Positions 25,028-36,179 of a stretch of DNA of 64,000 bases are shown one piece after another. The translations under genes and the position numbers were made by a program. This DNA comes from Cloeon dipterum (Eukaryota > Arthropoda > Insecta > Ephemeroptera > Baetidae): NCBI RefSeq assembly GCF_949628265.1, contig NC_088786.1, positions 33,005,681 to 33,069,680 of the forward strand. The letters run 5' to 3'. Position 1 is the stretch's first letter. Each line of letters opens with the position of its first letter. The notes below the pieces were generated by a model. The model saw nothing but the letters and a program-made list of their open reading frames with translations, did no database searches and was not told where the DNA came from.

Positions 25028-26276
25028 ATGGCTTTTATTCGCTCAACTAAAATGCTTAACTTTATCTTCCTCTTGCTTTTGTTCTTCGTGTCAATGGTAA
25101 GTTTTCTACTTATCTACCTCACTGTCAGATTACACGCACATCATTATCTAATTTAGAGGTCTGCCTTGACTGCCGAGGACAAGAAAAATTGCGGTCCGAA
25201 AATGTTTTCGGTGAGGTTTATTTAACAAGCTCTCAAACAAAATATAATACTTATTTTGCCGAATATAGGGCTTGGACAGATGCTGCGATTTACCAAAACT
25301 AATACCGTTTGAGTCGGTCTATGCCTGCATACCAAAAGAAAACGTTGATCAGAATAAAGGTTTTTACTCTTTCTCGATCATTCATTTCACATTAATTTAT
25401 TTATTCACATATTTCAGCCCAATCGAATGGCAATTCGGCAAAGAAGAAAAAATTAGATGGCGACCAGATGGTTATTTTTAAATTTTTATAAACTTAACGT
25501 TCTGCTACTTGTAATTTTTTCCAGTGCCTCATTCAATGTGCTATGAACGATCTCAGCTTGGTAAAAAAATTAAAACTTCGGCTAAAATTCATTCTCATCA
25601 GTCTTTTCTGCGCAGTTGACCAAAGAAAACGACGTGAACATCACAGCCGTGAATGAAACCCTGACTAATGTCGCAAAGGACCACTGGGACACCATGGTTG
25701 ACGACGTTCTTCGCTACTGCTCTGAGGAATACTCAAGTAGAGCGAGTTAAAAATTATTTTCGAATTGAATTTATGATGCGATTAGAACTGGATTTGATGG
25801 GGGTGCCGCACCAGGAGGACAACGCTGGCAAAATCTGCAATCCCGGGCCCTTTTTATTCATCTCGTGCATCAATCACTTCATGACTTGCGTAATTAACAT
25901 AATTTTGAGCCGTTAATTAAATCACAGAATAATTGACAAAATTTGTGATGCACAGAAATGCCCAAGCCAGGCCAGAGGGGAGTTCAAAAACGGAGACATA
26001 GGTGATTTTCTTGCTAGTTTTTTTTTTAATTACCAATAATTAACCATTTTTAAATTTTATGCAGACACGTGTCCGCAAAGGATCAACAATTTGTGCGCCT
26101 GCAGCCCGTTCAATGTGCTCCCTGGCTGGAAAGTTAAAGAGGGAAAAACGATGTCTGTCGCCGGGCCAAGTTCGCCGAGGAAAAAGAGCAGGCAGAACAG
26201 GCAGGGCAGGCTGGGACGAAAGAAAAATACCGGTAGCAACTTGGACGGCAGCGGCAAGAAAAAGCGAACCAATTAA
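25028..26276 (+). CDS. Odorant-binding protein, long form, copy A
   Basis: Nine exons: 25028-25096, 25157-25210, 25269-25359, 25418-25470, 25525-25560, 25616-25736, 25786-25889, 25956-26001 and 26065-26276. They give 261 aa. A signal peptide (LNFIFLLLLFFVSM) leads to a PBP/GOBP-type cysteine pattern: KNCGPK (C1), an extra RCCDLPK pair as in Plus-C OBPs, and CLIQC (C2-x3-C3). RYC follows (C4), then CNPGPFLFISC (C5 to C6), then further cysteines (MTC, DTCP, LCAC). The family carries small hydrophobic ligands in sensillar lymph or other secretions. A Lys/Arg/Gly/Ser-rich tail of about 45 residues follows the last cysteine, which is unusual for OBPs. AATAAA is at 26312-26317. It is the first of three tandem copies with the same exon plan. 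Confidence 0.85.
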
Positions 26277-26705
26277 TTTTATAAAGTTGGAATTTATTCG
26301 ACCCCTATTCGAATAAAATGATTGACGTGATAGTTATAAAAAATAAAACTAAAGATTTTTACTTTTATAAAAGCTGTTCTGTTCCTCAAACCATTAATCA
26401 AAACGACGACAGCCTACTTGACACTATCTACTGGGAAATAAAATTGATTTTTGAAGAAAAATGCAGTGTTTCGTTCCCTCGGCCTTTATTTCTTAAGATA
26501 ACAGCATTTTTGATGTCGACGACCGATTTTAATGTGAGCGTGACGCACAATTTGACGTAAACGCGTCGCACATCAATTCTGAGCACCGTTCTCAGGGTCG
26601 GAGCGATGGCCGCCATGAGTGAACCTGCGCAAATTGTCGTGCGCTCGATATCGGACCCATTTAATGATACGCTTTCGCATCTCTGCCACAGTTTCCAATG
26701 CAAAA

Positions 26706-28134
26706 ATGTCCGCGACAGATTTAACAACCATGATTCGTGCTCTACTTTTTATTTCATGCATTGCGTTCAACTGGCCTAAAGTATTATCTAGAGTTAAATT
26801 CTCAATCTCATAATCACTTATTAAATTAAATCAAATTAGATTGATGCCGCAGCAAGCAAGAAAGTCAAAATATTTTCCGATGAGGATCGCCCATCATGTG
26901 GCTACAGGGTAATAAAGGTAATAATCATTAATTTTTTAACGTATTAAGAAATAATCTTTAACCCTTAAATCGTTTCAAGTTAAATCAAAAACAAATATAT
27001 GAATTTCTAAGAACAAAATTAATTTTTACTTGTCCCCCATGAAGCGAATGGAAAATTGCTGCTCTTTCCCCGATTTCATATCCACCGACGTGTTTGTGTC
27101 GTGCCATGAAGGCTTAAAGATAGTCAACCCAGCACCCGACCAAGACGCGGAAACATCGCCATCTGGCAAAAAGTCTTCGAAGAAAAGAGTTTCGCGGCAA
27201 GCTTCTTGTGAGAAGAAAAATTTACAGAATAAGGAATGTTTTATTATCTCTTCTCGTGGCTTGCAGATAAGCCTGGATGGGGTGGTGGACGGTCATTGGG
27301 CACCTATAGGGGCGGCAGGAAAAGCCACGGACAAGCTATGGTTTGTGGACAAATAAAATTAATTAAATCTGAGAAAAACCGTTAGTTTCCCGTTAGTGCA
27401 TTTATGAGTGCGTGCTTCGAGACCAAAAACTGGTAATAATTAAAAATGGATTTCGCGTTCTCTATAAATAAATCAAAATCCCAGCTCAAGTCAGACGGGG
27501 AAATTGACACGGCCGCGATGGAAAAGCAATTTGTCAAGGACATCCCGGAGGATTGGAAAAGCATCGTCCAAGACGCGCTCAGAAACTGTTCTGACGAGTA
27601 TGGCAGTGAGTGATTTTGATTAAAACATGATTCGGCGCGTCTCTTATATAATAAATAATATTCCCAGATGTGAAGCAGTCATCGCTTCCAGCGCCAATTA
27701 TTTCGCCGAGTGGAAAATCTTGTCGCTTTGGACCCACGCTCTACATGTCTTGTTTCAGAAGATACATCACAGTGGTATTTTTTTTTACCCATCTGTTCAT
27801 TTTTTTTAACTAACGCGAGTTTATTTTCTTTTTCAGAACTGTCCTAGCAAATATTTACTGAAGATTGGTAATCATATTGCTTTTATTTTCATGAGCACTT
27901 CAAGGAACACATTTTAAATTAGATTCAACTTGTCCGGAAAAGAAAAATGCGTTGCAAAAATGCGATCCCTTCAAAGTGAGAGGCAGCCAAGGTGAAGGCA
28001 GGAAGTACTGGAGCGATCCAGAGGACGAGAAACCGAATGATGCTGTCCAACGCATGCAGAGAGAGAAAATTGTAGCAGCCCCTCAGCGAAAATCGGCTTC
28101 TTTCGCAAATGGAAAGAAACGCAGAGGAGGATAG
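26706..28134 (+). CDS. Odorant-binding protein, long form, copy B
   Basis: Nine exons: 26706-26792, 26840-26908, 27045-27207, 27267-27340, 27397-27432, 27485-27605, 27668-27771, 27837-27867 and 27923-28134. They give 298 aa, or 290 aa if the second Met at 26730 is used. A signal peptide (MIRALLFISCIAF) precedes RPSCGYR (C1), MENCCSFP (extra pair) and CIYEC (C2-x3-C3). RNC follows (C4), then CRFGPTLYMSC (C5-C6) and later NCPS, STCP and QKC. The 36-, 121-, 104- and 212-nt exons match copy A exactly in length and phase, although the proteins have diverged strongly. The loop between the CC pair and C2 is expanded, Gly/Lys/Arg-rich, and there is a charged tail. The acceptor at 27044 is the weakest splice site. 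AATAAA is at 28185-28190. Confidence 0.82.
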
Positions 28135-28362
28135 AAGAAAATATTTGAATTTCTCAGCCTTAAATTCGTATCATAATTCCTATCAATAAAAGAAAGTTCT
28201 AAATTTTACAAAACTTGCTTGGTTGTGTTTTATTGCGTTCTACCAGCACGTTTAGAAAAATAGGTCATAATATTGTGAATACACGCACGGCTTCAGCCTT
28301 CAGCTATATTTTTCGTCATTTCCGGCCAGTCGTGGGCCCCCTCTTCAGAATTCTACAAAGCG

Positions 28363-29796
28363 ATGCAGGTGTTTGCTGTTATCAAAGTTGCTCTTGTAAA
28401 TTTCTTTTTACTCTCTTCACGGGTAATTAACAGCTATTCTATAACCTTTCTCAATTCAATTTAATAAGCTTTTTTATTTCATCAGGCGCTGTGTGATGAC
28501 GAGCTGGACGGCGTTGATGAGGCACCCGCGGCCGATAGAGCTATTAAGCCATGTGGTCCGCAAATGCTGACTGTCAGTGTTGGAATTATTTAATTTTGCT
28601 TTTTTTCCTTGATTCGAATTTTCGGTTTTTAAGAGAATAATTTGGCGGACAGTAGAATCAATTTTAATAAACATTTCAATTTTTTAACATGCAATCGTTG
28701 TGTGAACTTTATTTGTAGGTAATTACAGATAATAAAATAATTTTTGCTCAAGAGTCCGGAAGAATGTTGTCGCGTGCCGAGGCTGGTCGAGGCGGAATCG
28801 CTGCGAAGTTGCGTTGGAGGCTTCGGCGGAGGCATGGGCGGTGGCCTGAGTGAGTCAAATTCGATAGAAAATTATATCCAGACGTTTTATTGTGGTTCGA
28901 AAATTAGCACCAAAAGTGCTTAAGAGTCTGGGAAAGGAAAAAGCACTAGTTCAAGAAAACCTAGGTGGTGAAGGTGCCATGTTGGCAATGGAGAAAGGCC
29001 CATTGGTACTTAAAATTTTATTATTTTTTTAACAAATTTAAAAAAAAACATCACTGATTTCAGTGCACAGCGGAGTGTATTCTCAGGAGACAGGGTTTTG
29101 TAACACGCCATCATCTCCAGAGAAATAAAATTGCTCATGTTATTTAATGCAGATGAATGAAAATGATGACATAGACTTTGAAATGATGTCGGAAAAACTC
29201 TTGCAAGGCTCTGGAGATTGGAAAAACATTGTGGAGCGAGCTATTTCCAATTGCTCTGAAGAATTACATGGTATATATTATGAGTAATAAAGTTAATAGA
29301 CAAATTCTGTTTCATATTCAAAGCAAAACGAGCGATTTTACCAGCCGTAGGAGGCAACTGCAAAGTGGAGGCGACGGTCGTGATGACGTGCTTGAGGAGA
29401 TTTCTTACTCTTGTAGATCTATAAACTATATTCAGAGAGTTATTGATTAATTATTCACATCAACCCCAAATAGGAATGTTTAGAGACTGCGATCGTTACT
29501 AAAAATGGTATTTTTCCAACAATTTCTCCAACGTTTTGGAACTAAATTATTTGTCAGATGGTTCGTGCGAGAAAAAAAGAATGTTTCTGACCTCTTGCGA
29601 CCCATTCGCCCTGACTGAGGAAGCAATCGAAGGCAAATTTCCTGATTTCGTCAGGCAACACCTTGGCAATATGATGGGTCTCAGCAGGTCAAAACCAGGC
29701 CAAAAGAAGTGGAAATATGGCTTGATTGGTCGCAGCCAAGGCGCTTGGAATCACGACGCAGAGAGGAAAATATCACCGACACGCATTATGGGATAG
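28363..29796 (+). CDS. Odorant-binding protein, long form, copy C
   Basis: Nine exons: 28363-28422, 28486-28572, 28753-28849, 28908-29005, 29064-29099, 29153-29270, 29324-29412, 29474-29507 and 29558-29796. They give 285 aa. A signal peptide (AVIKVALVNFFLL) precedes KPCGPQM (C1), PEECCRVP (extra pair) and CTAEC (C2-x3-C3). SNC follows (C4), then CKVEATVVMTC (C5-C6) and later GSCEK and SCDP. The C2/C3 exon is again 36 nt. A Gly-rich insert (GGFGGGMGGG) follows the CC region and a basic tail of about 65 residues closes the protein. AATAAA is at 29807-29812. It completes the three-gene tandem array and is probably secreted. Confidence 0.83.
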
Positions 29797-30331
29797 TTTT
29801 TTTACAAATAAAACAAAAATAAAAAATAAATTACAGGAAATTTCATTAATTATACCCTTATTTTCGTAATTTATTAGTTTTCATATTGAAATAAAGTTTT
29901 GCTTGATCTCGGATTGTCTCACTAGAGATTTAATTATTTTTAATGTGTTTAATCCGTGGATGGCAGTTTTTTATTTCGTCATACCTAAAATAAAAGGAGA
30001 AGTTGTCAATCTTGTTAGATTCCAAGGCTATAAAGTAAGTTAAAACATCGTTAACCTAACCACGCAATAATTTGCAAGGGCAGCTGACATTGAGATAAAA
30101 TAAAATATGGGCACGGAAGTTTTCAAACGAGATCATTTTAAGTTAAATAGCGCTAAAGCGTCGTCAGGGATGTCATGAGTAAACATTTGCATCCTGTACT
30201 GAAATAAATTTAAATACTTCCTGTCAATCTCGCCGCCCAGTATAATGATATTACTTATCTCATTTCGTCGGCTATAGCGCTTTATAAAAACGGACGAGCG
30301 GCATTAAATCAGACACTTTAACGTGATCATC
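29797..30331. other. Intergenic between OBP copies C and D
   Basis: It holds the polyadenylation signal of copy C and the promoter of copy D (TATA box listed separately). No additional gene was seen. Confidence 0.5.
30283..30289 (+). promoter_or_regulatory. TATA box of OBP copy D
   Basis: TATAAAA 49 bp upstream of the start codon at 30332, flanked by GC-rich bases (CGCTT before, CGGACG after). Confidence 0.6.
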
Positions 30332-31512
30332 ATGGCCGAGAGCAGGACTGTACTCGCTTTTACTGTTGCACTGATTCTGGCGGTAATGTTTTGGAGTTTG
30401 AGTAGAAATTTAATAAAAAAACAACAAATATTTTGCAGGTTGCAGCTCATGATCATGCAGGTTGTATTAACTTATATCTTAGGTTATTCTCATTTTAAAA
30501 TCACATCAAAAAAAGTCTAATGACACGTCGGAACAAATTTTTCTTTTTAAAATTGGTTGATTCTAAAATTGAATTTCTCTGTTGATTAAGGCAAGAGACA
30601 CGGGCTGCCCCAAATTATGAGGGTAACCAAACAACTTAATTATGTAATAAAATTCAAAATTAACCAGCACATATCTGCAGGACTTGGACAAATGCTGTGA
30701 GGCACCCATGCCTTTGTGCCATAGCAACTTTGAAGGGTGCAAAATGAAGCATAAGTCAGCTGGTATGTATTATTCAAACTTTAATGCCAGCAATGCTTTA
30801 AATTGGTTTTTTAAAGGGGGTGAGCGTACGCCTCCGACACCCTACCAGCGGATGGTAATGTCGATAACTCATTAAATTTAAATGTTAATAACTAAGAAAT
30901 GACTGGACAGTGCATGATGGAATGCGCTTTCAAAAACTTCAACTACTCCGTGAGAAATAATAATGAATCAGTTAACAACTTTTAAAACCAAATTTGTATG
31001 TACCAGAGTGGCGGAAATATCGACGTGGAAGCAATGAAAGCGGCCTTTGTAAATTCAGTCAACTCAACCTGGCAGACCCGAGCGCGCGAAAGCGTTGATT
31101 TCTGCGTGAATGAGTTGAAAACGAGTATTAATTTTACATTTTTTTCACTACAAATTTGTGAAAAACATCTGTTTACCTTTAAGAGTTCCAAAGTTCGGCT
31201 GTACCTGCCCCTCCAATTGGGGAGAAGGTGTGCGACGCGACGCCCGGCTTCCTCATGATCTGCATGCACGTGAGGTACTACGCTGTGAGTACTGAAATCA
31301 TTTTATCTCAACCGACTAACGACTGAATCTGAATTTTGCAGACATGCTCTCCTGACATAAACAGTAGGGGGACCCTTTGTGTCTTTTATTACAATCGCAA
31401 TTAATGTTCATTTTGAATTTCAGCATCGGCTTGTGCTTCCAACCTTGAAAAACTCGTCAAAATGGATTATATGGATCTTTTACTGAATGGCGACAGTGCT
31501 GCGTCGAAATGA
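30332..31512 (+). CDS. Odorant-binding protein, short form, copy D
   Basis: Ten exons: 30332-30382, 30439-30460, 30591-30622, 30681-30762, 30817-30854, 30911-30949, 31007-31124, 31184-31284, 31342-31363 and 31424-31512. They give 197 aa, with a signal peptide (VLAFTVALILA). LDKCCEAP (pair) precedes CMMEC (C2-x3-C3). DFC follows (C4), then CDATPGFLMIC (C5-C6), TCSP and SACAS. The cysteine expected before the CC pair is absent: the exon reads GKRHGLPQIMR where copy E has GKRKCHIPK. Most exon lengths equal those of copy E (51, 38, 39, 118, 101 and 22 nt). It lacks the basic tail of copies A-C. AATAAA is at 31591-31596. Confidence 0.86.
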
Positions 31513-32964
31513 TTCTAGACCATTTCTAAGAGTTATCCTTCAAGCGACGTTGAAGTGATTGTGTTCCGGAAAAAAATTATACAAAAAGTTAATAAAATTT
31601 TCTAGTTGATTCTGTTGGAAATAAACACATATTGACCTAAAGTCTGTGCGGTTTAATTCTCTCTTATAATCGTTTAAATTGTTAAATTTCATTAAATTAT
31701 GTTAACCACAACATGTTTCTATTATTGACCAAAGTCAAATTTATTTGACAACAGAAACGTTTGAAAAAATAAAATTTTGCAGGGGATAAAGGGTTGAGAG
31801 ATTTCCACTTTTTATTATTATTTTTTTTATTATTTATTCTCACATTTTGTCATAATCCATTAATTTTTTGCAAAATTGAATTTACAATGGCTTCTTCCAT
31901 TATGCGAACACCAAGGAATGGGTGGCTCGAATATTGAAATAAAGTTTCCTAAAAGAAAAATTAATATCACACATGCTCGTACTGAACAGTGGCTGTTTCT
32001 GCCTAAAAGCCTCATTAGCATTACTTAACTTCCATAACAAGCAAATGAAAAAGAAGCGATTGAATAGCGAAAGCTTCACCACCCCGCAACTCCCATCTCC
32101 GTCTTAAAAGAACAATTTAACCGACATAATATTACCTTAATTTACCTGAGCTATTTTTAAAAAGAGAAAAACTGCTCTTAAATATCACAAAAAATGATCT
32201 AAAAGAGAAAGTAGAAGTACATCTTCTTGAATGCTGCTAACTGCTGCCCAATCAATAGGGTTGATTAAATGGCAAAGTTACATCTGTAGTGCCTGCCAAT
32301 ATGTGGCACTCTCCTCCACCTTTTCCCTGAGCTGTGAACCTTTCCTTAATGTTAGTGACATTACTATACTTCCCTTTAGCGTGAGACGTCATATATACTC
32401 ACGCCGCAGACGTTGTGAATAATTTCGCTCATTAACATTTAATTCGCTCGACTGTGTAATTGAGAATATAATCTGTGAGCCCAATTGTAATTGACTGACC
32501 CGGATTAGCGGGTCCGAATTTGAGGCATTCGAAAGAATTTGAGGGATTTACTTCAAGTATTTTCCTCACATCTAACATTAATATTTTTGTACCTTTTTGT
32601 TTTTTGTTACATAAAGCAATGAAAGATGACGTGTAGTTTCCGCACACTTTGCTTTGATTCCTATCTTTTCCATCAACAGCGTGATAATTGAAGGAGATGA
32701 GTTATTAAAAGTCGCGCCCTAAACAGCCCTACTCGTTGGATTTTGTAGGTCTAGTTCAGATTGATTTCTAACTTATTGTTTAATGCGCAGAACAGCAAGT
32801 AAAAATTTAACCTTAAAATAAGTTGACGTTCTCTTGTGGGCCGCGCGCTCAGCAGTCCTCGGCAAAAACGGCAACTTCAATTCGTCGGGTAATTCATTAT
32901 GAACAAGAGAGATGAAAATGTGCGAGAAAATCGGCTCCCACGTTGAGGTAGAGTTAATGTAAAG
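31513..32964. other. Intergenic, possible unresolved small gene on -
   Basis: Mostly AT-rich. On -, a start at 32082 gives a signal-peptide-like stretch (LFNRFFFICLLWKLSNA), and 32540-32432 reads GPANPGQSITIGLTDY, but I could not link either into a complete gene. They are left uncalled. Confidence 0.3.
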
Positions 32965-33460
32965 GAGCCACATTCCGTCAAAGCAACAAATTTCTGTCCG
33001 GGGGTCGATGGATTTTGATGAATTTTTTTTTGCGGTAATTTGGCCCTAATTGTACTACAATACAATTGAGAAAACTCCGACTTTCCAATTTTTGCGGGTT
33101 TTGCGGGCGTTAAAGGGTCAAAATCTGGGAATTTTGAGTACTTCATAACTTTGCTCAGGGTGGTCCTAGAACAAAAATTAAAAAACCCGCAAACTCGTCT
33201 TAACAAGACAAACAACTTTTACATTGATCTCAAAGTGGTAGGTCAAAGGTCAAGGTCATAAAAATTGATTTTTTTATTTTGAACTCAAATTTGAAAATGA
33301 ATATATCGAAATTTTTTATTTTTTTCATGACCATTTTGTAGAGCATAAAAAATTGAGTTAAAAACGTTAAAATTTGGATTGGCGTTTTGCCTCATTTTTT
33401 TAATAAAAAATGAAAACTTCGAAAACCCTTGTTTTTCGAGGTTGGTAAAAAACGATGATT

Positions 33461-34146
33461 GACCAAATCTCGACTTCTAGTCATCCGAATTTAAAAAACC
33501 GCATACCGTTAGACTCCTCTCGACGTCCCTAAGTGCATTAAAGGGGTATGAGACCCACCAACCCCCAACCCCCTTTTAACCCCCTAAATAACGTGAAATT
33601 TAGAATTTTTCGTCCGTTTCAACACCTTAACACGACGTTGACGAGTAATTGTCTTCTTCAAACCAATTCATTAACTTAGTTCACTCAAAGACGAGTCAAA
33701 TGGAACTTTTTTTTGTAAATAGGACCACCACAACCTGAGATTCGGGTGCACAAAGATTTTTTTCCAAACGCGATGCAATAAAATTCTGGATGATCGACCA
33801 AATCTCGACTTCTAATCATCTGATTTTGAAAAACCGCATACCGTTAGACTCGTCTTGACATCCCCAAGTGTACTAAAGGGGTATGAGACCCACCAACCCC
33901 CAACCCCCATTTCGCCCCCTTAATAATGTGAAATTTAGCATTTTTTCGGTCGTTTCAACACATTTATCTTGACGTTGACGAGTAATTGTCTTCTTTAAAC
34001 CAATTCATTTACTTAGTTCACTTCAAAACGATTCAAACGATACTTAATTTTTGAAAATAGGACCACTACAACCTGATATTTGTGTGGCACAATGTTTTTT
34101 ATTAAGACGCGGATGCATTAAAATGCTCGGTGAGCACCAAATCTCG
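33461..34146. repeat. Tandem ~335-bp units in left arm
   Basis: The motif GACCAAATCTCGACTTCT followed by CGCATACCGTTAGACT and GGGGTATGAGACCCACCAAC recurs at 33461 and 33796. A third, shortened unit begins near 34135 just before the palindrome turns. Each unit contains a C-rich stretch with the ACCCCCAACCC motif. Confidence 0.7.
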
Positions 34147-35105
34147 AACAAAACACAAAAAGGTGGTCCTATTTACAAAAATTAAGTACCGTTTGACTCG
34201 TATTGAAGTGAACTAAGTAACTAAATTGGTTTAAAGAAGACAATTACTCGTCAACGTCGTGCTAAGGTGTTGAAACGGACGAAAGAATGCTAAATTTCCC
34301 GTTATTAAGGGGGTTAAATGGGGGTTGGGGATTGGTGGGTCTCATACCCCTTTAGTACACTTGGGGATGTCAAGACGAGTCTAACGGTATGCGGTTTTTC
34401 AAAATCAGATGATTAGAAGTCGAGATTTGGTCGATCATCCAGAATTTTATTGCTTTGCGTTTGGAAAAAAATCTTTGTGCACCCGAATCTCAGGTTGTGG
34501 TGGTCCCATTTACAAAAAATAAGTTCCATTTGACTCATCTTTGAGTGAACTAAGTAGCTGAATTGGTTTGAAGAAGACAATTACTCGTCAACGTCAAGAT
34601 AAATGTGTTGAAACGACCGAAAAAATGCTAAATTTCACATTATTAAGGGGGCGAAATGGGGGTTGGGGGTTGGTGGGTCTCATACCCCTTTAGTACACTT
34701 GGGGATGTCAAGACGAGTCTAACGGTATGCGGTTTTTCAAAATCAGATGATTAGAAGTCGAGATTTGGTCGATCATCCAGAATTTTATTGCATCGCGTTT
34801 GGAAAAAAATCTTTGTGCACCCGAATCTCAGGTTGTGGTGGTCCTATTTACAAAAAAAAGTTCCATTTGACTCGTCTTTGAGTGAACTAAGTTAATGAAT
34901 TGGTTTGAAGAAGACAATTACTCGTCAACGTCGTGTTAAGGTGTTGAAACGGACGAAAAATTCTAAATTTCACGTTATTTAGGGGGTTAAAAGGGGGTTG
35001 GGGGTTGGTGGGTCTCATACCCCTTTAATGCACTTAGGGACGTCGAGAGGAGTCTAACGGTATGCGGTTTTTTAAATTCGGATGACTAGAAGTCGAGATT
35101 TGGTC
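34147..35105. repeat. Tandem ~335-bp units in loop and right arm
   Basis: Inverted copies of the left-arm unit end at 34432, 34770 and 35105. The innermost one reaches into the loop and has no complete partner on the left, so the asymmetry of the element is about one unit. Confidence 0.7.
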
Positions 35106-35601
35106 AATCATCGTTTTTTACCAACCTCGAAAAACAAGGGTTTTCGAAGTTTTCATTTTTTATTAAAAAAATGAGGCAAAACGCCAATCCAAATTTTAAC
35201 GTTTTTAACTCAATTTTTTATGCTCTACAAAATGGTCATGAAAAAAATAAAAAATTTCGATATATTCATTTTCAAATTTGAGTTCAAAATAAAAAAATCA
35301 ATTTTTATGACCTTGACCTTTGACCTACCACTTTGAGATCAATGTAAAAGTTGTTTGTCTTGTTAAGACGAGTTTGCGGGTTTTTTAATTTTTGTTCTAG
35401 GACCACCCTGAGCAAAGTTATGAAGTACTCAAAATTCCCAGATTTTGACCCTTTAACGCCCGCAAAACCCGCAAAAATTGGAAAGTCGGAGTTTTCTCAA
35501 TTGTATTGTAGTACAATTAGGGCCAAATTACCGCAAAAAAAAATTCATCAAAATCCATCGACCCCCGGACAGAAATTTGTTGCTTTGACGGAATGTGGCT
35601 C

Positions 35602-36179
35602 AAAGACGGTTTGTGCATATGAAAATTCTGATGTATGCGGGGATAATTAAGTTGCACTCAGTAAGCAAATTAAAGTAAACTTATATCTTGACATTAAAAT
35701 AATATATCGTCATATTTTGTTTTTTATTTATGTTTTCGTTTTGCCAAAAATCTTGCAACAGAATTATAATATTTAAAGAGAGTATCTTGCAGTCAAAAGA
35801 GCAATCATTAAAAAAAATCATTCGAGATATGATACAGCTGCATTATTCAACAAATTTAACTGTGTAAGAAATTAAAAGCTCGTGCATTTACATACCGAAT
35901 GCGGGGTTTGTGTGTGTGAGTTTGATTAAAATCAGAAAATAAACTATGAAAGTCACATGAGTTCTGAGGGCACAACAGGATATGCAAATGTGATTTGAAA
36001 AAGCAAGCAGTCACGTCCTGTGCAAAAAAGATTCGCTGCAAATATGCTAAAAGTGTGCAGATTAAGCGCTTCCGACCCTAATTCCTCCTCTTTTGCTAAA
36101 TCACCAAATTGGTGTTGCGCCCTGGCCTATAAAAGGACAGAGGCGAGCTCCTGAAGCTCATACGTTTCTGACGTTCAAC
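35602..36179. other. Intergenic between foldback element and OBP copy E
   Basis: AT-rich, with no gene recognised. It contains the promoter of copy E at its right end. Confidence 0.5.
36128..36135 (+). promoter_or_regulatory. TATA box of OBP copy E
   Basis: TATAAAAG 52 bp upstream of the start codon at 36180, nearly the same spacing as in copy D. Confidence 0.6.

Larger units (their letters stand above)
32965..35601. mobile_element. 2.6-kb foldback (palindromic) DNA element
   Basis: Two inverted arms of about 1.18 kb (32965-34146 and 34420-35601) keep a constant coordinate sum of 68566 along their length and are nearly identical. The loop between them is about 273 bp. The termini read GAGCCACATTCCGTC and its complement. 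AAAG flanks both ends (32961-32964 and 35602-35605), a possible 4-bp target-site duplication. Each arm contains units of about 335-339 bp in tandem (for example at 33461, 33796 and 34135 on the left). No transposase is seen; the mirrored open frames at the two ends are simply copies of the arm. It fits a non-autonomous foldback DNA transposon or a recent inverted duplication of a satellite-like repeat. The near identity suggests it is young. Confidence 0.75.

Noticed and set aside
31900-32647. Possible small secreted gene on - with a signal-peptide-like start at 32082 and a GPANPGQSITIG stretch at 32540-32432
   Set aside because: No consistent set of splice sites and phases links the pieces, one implied intron would be only 24-34 bp, and no polyadenylation context settles it.
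32877-35650. Two identical 84-residue open frames facing away from each other (MFVLLRRVCGFF...)
   Set aside because: They are mirror copies of the same arm end of the foldback element. Both lie in low-complexity, uncharacteristic sequence and no protein similarity is recognised, so they are not called as genes.
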